In this document: piece by piece, positions 1 to 8,458 of the stretch
How the letters are laid out: each line of letters begins with the position of its first letter
How positions within the stretch are numbered: the first letter of the stretch is position 1
Assembly (NCBI GenBank): GCA_049515555.1
Contig: JBEKTY010000077.1
Location: forward strand, 1-55,495
Direction of reading: 5' to 3'
Source: JBEKTY01 sp049515555
GTDB taxonomy: Bacteria; Planctomycetota; Planctomycetia; Pirellulales; Thermoguttaceae
Length of the DNA: 55,495 bases
The notes under the pieces: generated by a model
Databases searched by the model: none
What the model was told of the DNA's origin: nothing
Seen by the model: the letters and a program-made list of their open reading frames with translations, nothing else
Made by a program: the position numbers and the translations under genes

Positions 1-75
1 CTGCGCTCGACCCACCCTACAAGTTTGCGACAAGTTTGCAATCTTCCTCCACAGAGACGAATTAGGGTACCTGCA

Positions 76-1059
76 ATGTTAATGCGTAAATTGGGCCGGT
101 CGGGGATCGAGGTCTCGGCCGTGGGGTTCGGCGCCTGGGCCATCGGCGGATGGATGTGGGGCGGCGCGGACGACCAACAGTCGATCCAGGCCATCCACGC
201 CGCGCTGGAGCACGGCATCAACCTGATCGACACGGCCCCCGCCTACGGCTACGGCCGCTCGGAGAAACTCATCGGCCGGGCGATCCGCGACCGCCGCCGG
301 AAGGTGCTCCTGGCCACCAAGTGCGGCATAATCTGGGACCGCGAAGAAGGGACCTTCTTCTTCCACGCCGACCAGCAGGGGGCCACGCTGCGGCCCTCGG
401 AAAAAAAGCTCTACAAGAACCTCCGCCCCGCTTCCATCCGCCAGGAGCTCGAGCGGAGCCTGGAAAACCTCCAGACCGATTACATCGACCTCTATCAAAC
501 CCACTGGCAAGACCCCAGCACGCCGTTGGAAGAAACCACCGCCGCGCTTGAGAAACTCAAGCAAGCGGGCAAGATCCGGGCCATTGGCGTCTCAAACTGC
601 AACCTCGACGAGTTGCGGGCCTACGGACCCATCGACTCGGACCAGGAAAAATACAGCCTCCTGGACCGCAACATCGAGCCGAACGGCATGCTCGACTTCT
701 GCCGCTCTAGCGACGTCGCCGTGCTGGCCTATTCCCCGCTGGCCAACGGCCTGCTGACGGGCAAGCTCCGCCCGGACCGCCAATACGGCCCGGGTGATTT
801 TCGAAAGGCCAACCCCCGCTTCCGGCCGGAAGCGGTGGAGCGGATCAATGCGCAGCTTGCACAACTGCGGCCGATCGCCGAGCGGCACGGGGCCACGATC
901 GGCCAACTGGTGATTGCCTGGACGATTGCCCAGCCGGGCCTGACGTGTGCCCTGTGCGGGGCCCGCGACGCCCGGCAGGCGGCCGAAAACGCCGCCGCCG
1001 GCAGCATCGTGCTGACGGCCGAGGAGCTCGAGACGATGGGCCGGCTCATTCACGCCTGA
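76..1059 (+). CDS. Aldo/keto reductase
   Basis: A 327-aa protein of the aldo/keto reductase family, which reduces carbonyls with NADPH in the cytoplasm. The catalytic tetrad is visible: Asp in LIDTAPAYG, Tyr in AYGYGRSE, Lys in LLATKCGI and His in DLYQTHWQD. The C-terminal GARDARQAAENAAAG fits the cofactor-binding end. The ATG at 76 is chosen because the beta-barrel sequence starts directly after it (MRKLGRSGIEVSAVGFG). An ATG at 82 is equally possible and neither has a strong Shine-Dalgarno. The reading frame stays open to 25, but that part has no family similarity. The gene converges with the glycoside hydrolase fragment and overlaps it by 10 bp. The substrate cannot be inferred. Confidence 0.93.
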   Translation: MLMRKLGRSGIEVSAVGFGAWAIGGWMWGGADDQQSIQAIHAALEHGINLIDTAPAYGYGRSEKLIGRAIRDRRRKVLLATKCGIIWDREEGTFFFHADQQGATLRPSEKKLYKNLRPASIRQELERSLENLQTDYIDLYQTHWQDPSTPLEETTAALEKLKQAGKIRAIGVSNCNLDELRAYGPIDSDQEKYSLLDRNIEPNGMLDFCRSSDVAVLAYSPLANGLLTGKLRPDRQYGPGDFRKANPRFRPEAVERINAQLAQLRPIAERHGATIGQLVIAWTIAQPGLTCALCGARDARQAAENAAAGSIVLTAEELETMGRLIHA

Positions 1060-1760
1060 GCCGCGCGCAGGGGGTGCGAGGGCAGGGCCTCAGGGCCCGC
1101 GAAAGAACAAGTTTGACAATTGGGTGGCACGCCCTGAGGAACGAAGACGTAATCGGGCAGCACCCGCTGCTGTTTGCAGAACTGGATGAAGGCTGTGAAG
1201 CGTGGCTGGCCGGGATGGACGTTCGACCAGCTCGGCCCGACGATGACGGCCCCCGGCTCGGCCCGGCGGACCGCCCGCCACGCCCGCCGCCAGGTTTCGT
1301 TGAACTGCTCGGCCGACCGCTGCCAGAAGAAATGGTGGTCCGGCTCGTTCCAGAGGTCCCATTGCGGCTTCAGGCCGCGGCGCTGGGCCTCGTGGACCAT
1401 GCGCGTGACGAAATCCTCCCACTTCGCCCACTGGCCGTCGTCGCCGGGATGCCCCCCTCCATAGCCCCAGCCGTCGGAGACCACGATCTGCTGCCGGATG
1501 CCCAGCTTCGTCATCCGCTCGGCCTGCGACCACGTCGAGCCGGGCCGCGTCCGATGAAGCCGGACCCCCAGCGGGACCACCATGCCGTCGGGCGGCAACT
1601 GCCCGTCGTCGCTGAAGCCGTGCAGGAAGCCGCTGGCGCGATACAGGATCTCGCCGCCGTCTGTGCCGAGATCGACCGTGACGGTCTCTGCCGCGATGGC
1701 CGTCGAGATACAAATCAACAGGCAGCACATCCCGGCCGCCAAAGCACGAAGAGTGAACAT
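1050..1760 (-). pseudogene. Truncated secreted GH-A clan glycoside hydrolase (GH39-like N-terminal part)
   Basis: A 236-aa product beginning with a signal peptide (MFTLRALAAGMCCLLICIST...AIAA). The start at 1760 is supported by GGAGG seven bases upstream. The motif DLWNEPDHHF carries the Asn-Glu-Pro acid/base signature of clan GH-A, and the preceding GWGYGGGHPGDDGQW region resembles GH39-type (beta/alpha)8 barrels. The sequence stops being family-like after LPDYV, and a tail of about 30 residues leads to the stop. The second half of the barrel, with the nucleophile glutamate, is absent, so the protein is probably inactive. I call it a degraded gene. A short secreted sugar-binding remnant is the alternative. 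Confidence 0.7.
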
Positions 1761-1974
1761 AGTGAACCTCCGCTGGCCGCAAAACTGCCGGCAGACACTG
1801 ATTCCTATGGTACTTGCCGCCGAGTCCATCCGCCACTGGGCGAGTCGCCCCTCCGCCAAAGTTATCCTTGGACAACCGTTTTGCTTGACACCAGGGGAGA
1901 TGAGCATTTAGAGTAGGTAAAGATAGTAGCCACCGGGCCGGAAGGGGACAGGTCTGTGTTTTCGGCCCGCCCCA

Positions 1975-2040
1975 CAGTAGCACGCCGCACGCCGTGGGCC
2001 GTCCGCTGAAGCGGAAAGAAGCATGGCGGACGGCACACGG
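1975..2040. repeat. Dispersed TAGCACGCC / ACGCCGTG hairpin repeat
   Basis: The sequence TAGCACGCCGCACGCCGTG followed by GGCCGTCCGCTGAAGCGG recurs at about 11506-11534 (TAGCACGCCACACGCCGTG). The core GCACACGCCGTGTGC also occurs near 38550-38585. Short palindromes in the unit could form hairpins. It lies in the intergenic space before the beta-helix gene. Confidence 0.6.
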
Positions 2041-2096
2041 AGTGGGGAGTGCTGCCTTCCATGCCGTGAACGGTTACCGGTCGAGCGGGGTTCGGG

Positions 2097-5000
2097 ATGC
2101 CAATCATCGCGCGGCAATCACGGCGGGTCAAGTCCTTAGGGTTGCTGTGCGGCGGCAAGCACCCTCGGACCCTCGCCATCGAGAAGCTGGAATCACGCCA
2201 CCTGCTCTCGGCGACGTACTATGTCGACGTGGCCGCCTTGGGCGGCGTGCCCAGCGATAACAATACCGGCACTATCGACCACCCGCTGGCCACGTTGCAA
2301 GAGGCCTTGGCTCGGGCTGGTCCCGGCGACACGGTCGTCATGCGTGGCGGAACCTACGACCTGGCGAACGGCAACGGGCCCATCTCGTTCAATAAGAGCG
2401 GGCTGCCGGGGGCGCCCTTGACCATCCGGGCCTACCCCGGCGAGCAGCCGATCATCGACCTGGGCCTGTCGCTCGAGTGGCAGATGGTTTCGTCCGGGTT
2501 GTGGTACGGCGATTTGCCCGCCGGGTCCCCCTTCGCGACCGTGCCGAGTTACATCACGGTGCAAGTTCGCGATGGTTGGACGACGACGCGGATCTACGGC
2601 AGCGCCGTCGATGGTGCGCCCCCGCAGGAATTCACCGATCCCCCTGTCGATTACTATCAAGACAACCAGCTCGCCTACGACCTTTGCTGGTACGACCCGA
2701 GTGCGCAGCGGGTGTGGCTCCGCTCCAACGCCATCCAGCCCATCATCGCCCCCGATACCCAGTGCGCGGTGGTCTCGTCCATATCGCAGTTCCATCTTAA
2801 TAGCGGGTCTTGGGTCGACATCAACGGCTTGCAGATCCAGGACGGTTATTTCGGCCTCCACCTGGAGTCGCAAGGGCATTGCGATATAACGAACTGCCGT
2901 GTCCTGCATTGCTCCGACCAGGGCATCCTGGGCACCAGCAATTTCGGCGAAATAGCCGACAACTACGTCGATTACGTGGGCGGACAACTCGTCCACATTT
3001 GGGGCGGAATTAACCACCCTGACACCGATCACGATTTCTATTTCAGTGGAATCGGCACCAGCATTCACGACAACTTCTTTGGCCGCTCGTTATCGGGCTA
3101 CTCGGGCCAGATCATCGCCATGGGCGGCGGTCCGGCGATGACGATCGCCAATAATGTGTTTTATGGCGGCTGGCAAGACGGCTTGACGCTCTATGACTAC
3201 TTTGGCGGAGAAAACACCATCCTCAGCGGTAATGTATTCATATCGCACCCGGTGGTCTGGCGCCGAATAGAGCAGGGGATCTCCGGTTCCGGCATGCGGA
3301 TTTATGAGGCCAGTCCCAATGCCGATGTCACCGTCAGCGGCAATTACGTCGAAGGCGTCTTCGAGGGCCTCGTCTTCAGTACTTTAAGTCAAAGCCAACC
3401 GACCGTGCCAGGCATAGAAATCGTCGGCAACACGTCGGTCGGCGGCGTCTGGGCGGGCGAGATCGATGGAATCCCGGGACAGATGGATTACAACCAATGG
3501 GCCGGTTTACCGCAAATGATCCTGTACTATCCGCATGTCGCCTCCTTTGCCGACTATCTCTTGTGGGCGAAGCCCCTCGGCTTCGAGTGGAAATCGACCT
3601 ACCACAGCGCGACGGTTCTCGACCCCTCGCAGTACGACCAGTTGCTCGTCGACGACCCGTCGTTGGCGAGCAACTGGTCGTTGGCGAGCGTCTTGAGCGA
3701 ATTCCGGCAATACGCCGCCGATCAAATCAACGCCATTGCCGGCCTGCCCCTCGGTACGCCGACGACGATCGGCGGCACTTCCACGCCCAACGTCGCCGGC
3801 AATACGCCGGTCGCCAAGGACGACGTTTACTCGGTTGCCGCGGGCGGGACCATCCTCCCCGGGAGCGTGCCATCGGTCCTCGCCAACGACAGCCAGACCG
3901 GCCAGACTTTGACCGCCGAGTGGTTCTCGGGACCGGAGCACGGGCAGTTGTCGCTAAACGCTGACGGCACCTTTACCTATACGCCCGCGCCCGGCTTCTA
4001 CGGCGTCGACCACTTCGTCTATCGCGCCTACGACGCCTCCGGCGGCATGGCACAGGCCACGGTCACGCTGAACGTCAGCGGCAGGCTTACGGCGTTCGAC
4101 GATCCGTATTCGCTTGACTCGACGAGCACGCTCACGGTGCTGGCCCCCGGTGTCTTGGCCAACGATACCCTGCCCGGCGGCGAAACGTTGTCTCTCTCCG
4201 CCAGCCAACCGCAGCACGGCACGCTGCTCATGCGGAGCGACGGCTCGTTCGATTACACGCCGCAGCCCGGCTACGCCGGCACCGATGGCTTCACGGACAG
4301 TTTCACGTATACCATCGCGGGAAGCGACGGCGAGACTCCCACCACGGCGACGGTCACGCTTACGGTTCAGGCCGCCGTGCCGGGCGTGGTGGCCGGCCCC
4401 AACGGCAATGATAGCTTCCGCATCTGGCGCAGCCCGGCCTCACCGGCGACGATCAACGCCTTGTCCGACAGCAGCGGCGTCGTGCTAACCTACAGCGTGG
4501 CGCCCACCGACATACTGCAATGGGTCGTTTCGGGCGGCCTTGGCGAAGACATCCTGGAGGTCGATTACTCCAACGGCGATCCGTTGCCGTCCCACGGAGC
4601 CTATTACGACGGCGGTTCCTATGCCCCCGACGGAAGCGGGACAGACGGCAATCAACTGGTCCTGCTGGGCGTCAATCCCGACCAGGACGTTCATCTTGCT
4701 TTCGGGCAGTTCACGGTCGGCAGCGGCGAGCCGCTCAGCTTCACGAATGTCCAGAGGTACGCCGTCGAGTCCAATGCCGTATTCGGCTTTTACTGGTGGC
4801 AGCAGCTGGCTCTCATGTTGGGCACGGGAAACCTGGTGCTTGACGGCAGCCACGGCTTCGTCGGAGATCTTGACTCCGGCGCAGGAACGATTGAGATCGA
4901 CGCCGCCGCCTCCATACAGTACCTCTATGTCTCAATCAACAGTCAATTGGCCGGCGACGGCGACGTGACGTTCAGGACCGACGGTTTCTACCTCGGTGAG

Positions 5001-6194
5001 CCGGGCGGGCTGTATTACATCACCTACGCCGGCAGCACCTTCGACGGAACCCTCAGCGGCCCGGGCCTCGTCGAGGTAGAACACGGCAACCTCACCCTGA
5101 CCGGCATTAACAGCTACAGCGGCGGAACGACCGTCGAGAGCAACGGCACGCTGAGCGTCCTGGACGATCGCAACCTGGGCGCTGTCCCGGCCTCTGCCAC
5201 CCCCGGCAACATCGTGATCAATGGTGGAACGCTCTCGGCCGGCACCGGCTTTACCCTGAACGACAATCGCGGCATCGCCTTGGGTCCCGCCAGCGGCAGC
5301 GGCCCAGGCACCATTGACGTGCCCAGCGGCAACCTGATCTATGGCGGCATCATCGCCAACAATGGCAACGGTAGCGGGTCGCTCATCAAGACCGACGCCG
5401 GCACGCTGACCCTCACCAGCAATAACACCTACAGCGGCGGCACGACGATCCTGGGCGGAACGATCGTTGTGACCAATGGCAGTGCCCTGGCCAGCGGCGC
5501 GCTGAGCATCGATGGCGGCGGCCTCGTGCTCGACGCCCCGTTGGGACCGGCGGTCTGGATGAGCGCTGCGCGCGTCACGAGTGCCGCTGTAGCCGACTCC
5601 GCGACGGACTCCTCCTCGGCCGCGCAAGCCGTGCCGGTTACCGCGTCACAGGCGCCGACGGTATCAGCGCCGGCGACGGTGGCCAGCCCCGCAACGCTTT
5701 CGATCTCGGCCAGCCCCGCCGATGCAAGCATTCCTCTCCAGCCGGTGTCGGCATCGCCCGATCCGGCCCTCGCGCTGCCTGCACAGCCGGCGCAGCCTGC
5801 GACATCGGACGCGCAATCGGCCACGCTGGTCGGCAGCGCGAGGCGCGCCGCGGTCGGGGTCTCCAGCGGCGCCGGCAAGGCGACGTTCAAGACCGTGGCC
5901 TTGCCCGCACTCACGCACCCTGTCCATGGCCGGGACGGCTTCAGCACCTCGGCCCTCGCCGCCGGCTCGCACTCGATCGCTATTGCTTATGGCGGCAGTG
6001 CGGGCTTCGTCGCCGGCAGCGGGAGCACGTCGCAGCAGGTGGGCCCGGCCGTAACCTACAGCCGAGAAACTATTTGGGGACTGTCCCAGTTTTCGTCCGA
6101 CGAAAATGGGACTGTCTCCGTCCGAAGCCCGGTGGCCAACCGCATCCACGACGCGGCGCTGCTGGCCCTCTGGAGCGACAGCGGCAACGCATAG
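2097..6194 (+). CDS. Giant planctomycete surface protein: beta-helix, Ig-like and autotransporter-like repeats
   Basis: A 1365-aa protein. Residues 31-39 are LESRHLLSA, the N-terminal motif shared by large exported planctomycete proteins. Residues about 40-520 are rich in short strands with Asn/Gly turns and look like a right-handed parallel beta-helix. Two cadherin/VCBS-like Ig domains follow at about 545-755 (markers VLANDSQTG, GTFTYTPAPGFYG, VLANDTLPGG). A strand-rich region at about 760-1130 contains two autotransporter-type repeats (TLTGINSYSGGTT, TLTSNNTYSGGTT). Next come an Ala/Pro/Ser linker and a partial Ig-like domain (FSTSALAAGSHS). The end of the frame runs through a dispersed palindromic repeat (6076-6118), which probably replaced the native C-terminus. 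It is likely cell-surface exposed or secreted. No catalytic motif was recognised. The Shine-Dalgarno is weak. Confidence 0.9.
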   Translation: MPIIARQSRRVKSLGLLCGGKHPRTLAIEKLESRHLLSATYYVDVAALGGVPSDNNTGTIDHPLATLQEALARAGPGDTVVMRGGTYDLANGNGPISFNKSGLPGAPLTIRAYPGEQPIIDLGLSLEWQMVSSGLWYGDLPAGSPFATVPSYITVQVRDGWTTTRIYGSAVDGAPPQEFTDPPVDYYQDNQLAYDLCWYDPSAQRVWLRSNAIQPIIAPDTQCAVVSSISQFHLNSGSWVDINGLQIQDGYFGLHLESQGHCDITNCRVLHCSDQGILGTSNFGEIADNYVDYVGGQLVHIWGGINHPDTDHDFYFSGIGTSIHDNFFGRSLSGYSGQIIAMGGGPAMTIANNVFYGGWQDGLTLYDYFGGENTILSGNVFISHPVVWRRIEQGISGSGMRIYEASPNADVTVSGNYVEGVFEGLVFSTLSQSQPTVPGIEIVGNTSVGGVWAGEIDGIPGQMDYNQWAGLPQMILYYPHVASFADYLLWAKPLGFEWKSTYHSATVLDPSQYDQLLVDDPSLASNWSLASVLSEFRQYAADQINAIAGLPLGTPTTIGGTSTPNVAGNTPVAKDDVYSVAAGGTILPGSVPSVLANDSQTGQTLTAEWFSGPEHGQLSLNADGTFTYTPAPGFYGVDHFVYRAYDASGGMAQATVTLNVSGRLTAFDDPYSLDSTSTLTVLAPGVLANDTLPGGETLSLSASQPQHGTLLMRSDGSFDYTPQPGYAGTDGFTDSFTYTIAGSDGETPTTATVTLTVQAAVPGVVAGPNGNDSFRIWRSPASPATINALSDSSGVVLTYSVAPTDILQWVVSGGLGEDILEVDYSNGDPLPSHGAYYDGGSYAPDGSGTDGNQLVLLGVNPDQDVHLAFGQFTVGSGEPLSFTNVQRYAVESNAVFGFYWWQQLALMLGTGNLVLDGSHGFVGDLDSGAGTIEIDAAASIQYLYVSINSQLAGDGDVTFRTDGFYLGEPGGLYYITYAGSTFDGTLSGPGLVEVEHGNLTLTGINSYSGGTTVESNGTLSVLDDRNLGAVPASATPGNIVINGGTLSAGTGFTLNDNRGIALGPASGSGPGTIDVPSGNLIYGGIIANNGNGSGSLIKTDAGTLTLTSNNTYSGGTTILGGTIVVTNGSALASGALSIDGGGLVLDAPLGPAVWMSAARVTSAAVADSATDSSSAAQAVPVTASQAPTVSAPATVASPATLSISASPADASIPLQPVSASPDPALALPAQPAQPATSDAQSATLVGSARRAAVGVSSGAGKATFKTVALPALTHPVHGRDGFSTSALAAGSHSIAIAYGGSAGFVAGSGSTSQQVGPAVTYSRETIWGLSQFSSDENGTVSVRSPVANRIHDAALLALWSDSGNA
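6076..6118. repeat. Dispersed triple-palindrome repeat (GGGACTGTCCC / TTTTCGTCCGACGAAAA), copy 1
   Basis: GGGGACTGTCCC is followed by TTTTCGTCCGACGAAAA and then GGGACTGTC. The unit is three adjacent palindromes. The same unit lies inverted at 23429-23472. This copy sits inside the last codons of the giant surface protein and is translated as part of it. Confidence 0.85.
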
Positions 6195-6208
6195 CGAAAC
6201 CCGCCGGG

Positions 6209-6256
6209 CGCCGCTGCTGGCTTGCCCAGCAGTGTTTCCCACGCTGCGGGCGGCGG
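6209..6256. repeat. CTGCTGG hairpin repeat, partial copy
   Basis: The left arm CTGCTGGCTTGCCCAGCAG is present, followed by a diverged right arm. It occupies the gap between the stop codons of two convergent genes, where a bidirectional terminator would sit. Full copies are at 7362, 10170, 11538 and 55417. Confidence 0.75.
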
Positions 6257-7210
6257 CTATTTCAGCGTGCCGCCCCGACTGGCCGCCATGCTCTGCTGCC
6301 GGGCAATCTGCTCGGCCAGATCTCGAATCCGCGGATCGGAGTCCTGCCGGGCCATAGCCTCGACCCGCTCCAGCAGGGCCATGTCGCCCGTGGTGGCCAG
6401 CAAAGTAATCGCCGTCATGCGGACCTCCGCGTCCGAATCGTGGCACAGCCACATTAGCCATGGAGCGGCGTCGATGCTCTGCAGCCTGGGCACTGCCTGG
6501 GCCAGTTGCTTCCGGACCACCGGGTCCGGGTCGACAAGCTGGCGGGCCAACTCGAGTTCCACATCGGTAAATCCGCGGCGGAGGAGCTCCCGGCGGGCTG
6601 CGGCCGAAAGGGCCTGATCCTCGTTGCGCAGCCGGCGCATCAAGTCGATCGCATCGTCTGCCGCTAGGGAAACGGCGGAAACGGGGGCCCCGCTCCCGCC
6701 GACCAATCCCAGCGGTCGAACTGCCGCCGACTCCGGCGGTTGCTCCGCCAGCGACGGGCCCGGACCGGGCGGGCTGGCCGAGCCCGCGGCCGGCGGCCTA
6801 AAGGCTTCGCTGATCGAACGGGCGGAGCGGGCTTCGTCTGCGGGGGCCAGTTGCGGAGGCCCGCCGGACCCCAGCCCACCCGCCGGCAGTCCGCCCAGTG
6901 CCGGCTCCGACGGCCAGACGCTACACTGGCCCGCCTGCCACCGGGCGGCAAAGTCGGCCACCCAATCGCCGTCCCAGGACGGCAACAGCGGATCCCTTCG
7001 GCTGGCAGCCCGGCCGGTGGCGAGATCTGCCAGGGCCCGCTCTTCCGCCGCTTCCACCGCCGCAGCATCTGTCATTTGGGCCGGCCCCGCCGGGGTCTTC
7101 CGCTCCACAGAAAGCAACTGACCCAAATAGCGCCGCTCCAGGTAGATTACCCCCGCCACCAACCCGGCCGCCATCGCCGCCACAGTCAACAATCGGACGA
7201 CTCCACGCAT
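6257..7210 (-). CDS. Membrane-anchored HEAT-repeat protein
   Basis: A 317-aa protein with an N-terminal membrane segment (LLTVAAMAAGLVAGVIYL). A low-complexity Pro/Ala/Ser linker runs over about residues 60-180. At least three HEAT-like helical repeats follow near the end (ARQLVDPDPVVRKQLAQAVP, LMWLCHDSDAEVRMTAITLL, MARQDSDPRIRDLAEQIA). HEAT arrays mediate protein contacts, so this is probably a scaffold on the outer face of the membrane. The ATG at 7210 has GAGG seven bases upstream; a GTG at 7216 is an alternative. A 37-bp tandem duplication overlaps the start. No partner is evident in the neighbourhood. Confidence 0.8.
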   Translation of the reverse strand: MRGVVRLLTVAAMAAGLVAGVIYLERRYLGQLLSVERKTPAGPAQMTDAAAVEAAEERALADLATGRAASRRDPLLPSWDGDWVADFAARWQAGQCSVWPSEPALGGLPAGGLGSGGPPQLAPADEARSARSISEAFRPPAAGSASPPGPGPSLAEQPPESAAVRPLGLVGGSGAPVSAVSLAADDAIDLMRRLRNEDQALSAAARRELLRRGFTDVELELARQLVDPDPVVRKQLAQAVPRLQSIDAAPWLMWLCHDSDAEVRMTAITLLATTGDMALLERVEAMARQDSDPRIRDLAEQIARQQSMAASRGGTLK

Positions 7211-7261
7211 CGCCACACCTCAAGAACAATCGGACGACTCCACACACCGCCACACCCCAAG
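7188..7261. repeat. Imperfect 37-bp tandem duplication at a gene start
   Basis: Two adjacent 37-bp units at 7188-7224 and 7225-7261 both begin AACAATCGGACGACTCCAC and end CCACACCyCAAG. The first contains the HEAT gene start codon, and the second therefore duplicates its ribosome-binding region. Confidence 0.85.
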
Positions 7262-7361
7262 AAATTAGGGGGGACGCATTGTCGGTGAACTGCCCGTCGC
7301 TGGCAAGACCAGTAGGCGGAAAAGGGGCAGGGGCAGGTCCGATTCGCCGCCGGGTGCCGGA

Positions 7362-7424
7362 TGCCACTGCTGGCTTGTCCAGCAGTGCTTCTCACACTGC
7401 TGGACAAGCCAGCAGTGGCACCCA
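7362..7424. repeat. CTGCTGG hairpin repeat, full inverted copy
   Basis: TGCCACTGCTGGCTTGTCC plus AGCAGTG, a short spacer, and the reverse complement ending AGCAGTGGCACCC. The arms form a perfect stem of more than 20 bp. It lies in the 387-bp space between the HEAT gene and the next plus-strand gene. Nothing else was recognised there besides the 37-bp duplication. Confidence 0.9.
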
Positions 7425-7597
7425 ATACTGCGGCCAGGATTTAGCCTGTCCAGATCCGCCTGCTTTCCCACTCCAGCTTTGCGCATATCTCCCAGGCTGC
7501 GCACTTGCCGCATCTTGAACACTGCCCCTACACTCGGAAAAATTTGACTATCTGCTTCCGCCCCGCGCAGCCGAATAATCACTGGTCGAGGTCGGCG

Positions 7598-8458
7598 ATG
7601 CGAATCAGCATGTTTTGGATCTTAGCGATGGCCGTGGCATCGCCGCTTTGGGCGGCCGCGCCGCTTCCCGCTTCCGCGGATCTTCCGGGGGCCACCGCCA
7701 GTTCCGCGGCCCGCCGCAGTGCGATTCTGTCGATCCCCTTCGAGGCCCTCGACGCCGCCGGCCGGGCGAAGGTCAACTCGGTGTTGGCAAACATCACCGT
7801 GTTTCGCCGGCTGCCGACGCGGGTGGTCAGTTGCGATCCCGACCTGTACCTGTTCCTGGTACGGCATCCGGACGTGATCGTAAACGTCTGGCAGGCTCTG
7901 GGGATCACGCAATTGCAGCTCCGCCAGATGGGCCCGGACCTGTACCGCGTCGTCGAGACCGAGGGCGCGTCGGCGAGCTTGGAGTTCCTGTATCACGGCC
8001 GCGACACGCACCTGCTTTACGCCGAGTGGACGTACATCGGCCCGCTGCTGGCCCGAAAGATCAACGGCCGCTGTTTGGCCGTGCTGAAATCGGGTTTCGT
8101 GCGGCAGCCCGACGGCCGCTACTACGTCACCTCGCGGCTGGATGGTTTTCTGAGCGTCGAGCCCGGCGGGGTCGAGTTGCTCACCAAAACCCTCCATCCC
8201 CTGGTGGTCAAAAATACGGACAGCAATTTCATTCAGACGGTGACCTTCGTCGGAAGCCTGTCGCGGACGGCGGAAGTGAACCCCGGCGGAATGCAGCGCC
8301 TGGCGGCGCGGCTGACGCACGTCGAGCCCGACGTTCGGCAGCAGCTTGTCCAGGTGGTGGCGGGCGTGGCCCAGCGGGCGGCCGCACGCACCGACCAGGA
8401 CGATCCGCCAGACGGCCGCCAGATGGCTGCCCGACCGCCCGACGACGGCCAGCGCTAG
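7598..8458 (+). CDS. Secreted protein of unknown function
   Basis: A 286-aa protein with a signal peptide (MRISMFWILAMAVASPLWAAA). The ATG at 7598 is preceded by GAGG at six bases; the frame is open to 7505 but that part is not credible coding. The mature part has alternating hydrophobic and polar stretches (FLVRHPDVIVNVWQALGI, LEFLYHGRDTHLLYAEWTYI, YYVTSRLDGFLSVEPGGVEL) and a low-complexity charged tail. I recognise no enzymatic motif and no named family. It is probably periplasmic. Its stop overlaps the stop of the convergent acyl-CoA synthetase gene. Confidence 0.8.
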   Translation: MRISMFWILAMAVASPLWAAAPLPASADLPGATASSAARRSAILSIPFEALDAAGRAKVNSVLANITVFRRLPTRVVSCDPDLYLFLVRHPDVIVNVWQALGITQLQLRQMGPDLYRVVETEGASASLEFLYHGRDTHLLYAEWTYIGPLLARKINGRCLAVLKSGFVRQPDGRYYVTSRLDGFLSVEPGGVELLTKTLHPLVVKNTDSNFIQTVTFVGSLSRTAEVNPGGMQRLAARLTHVEPDVRQQLVQVVAGVAQRAAARTDQDDPPDGRQMAARPPDDGQR

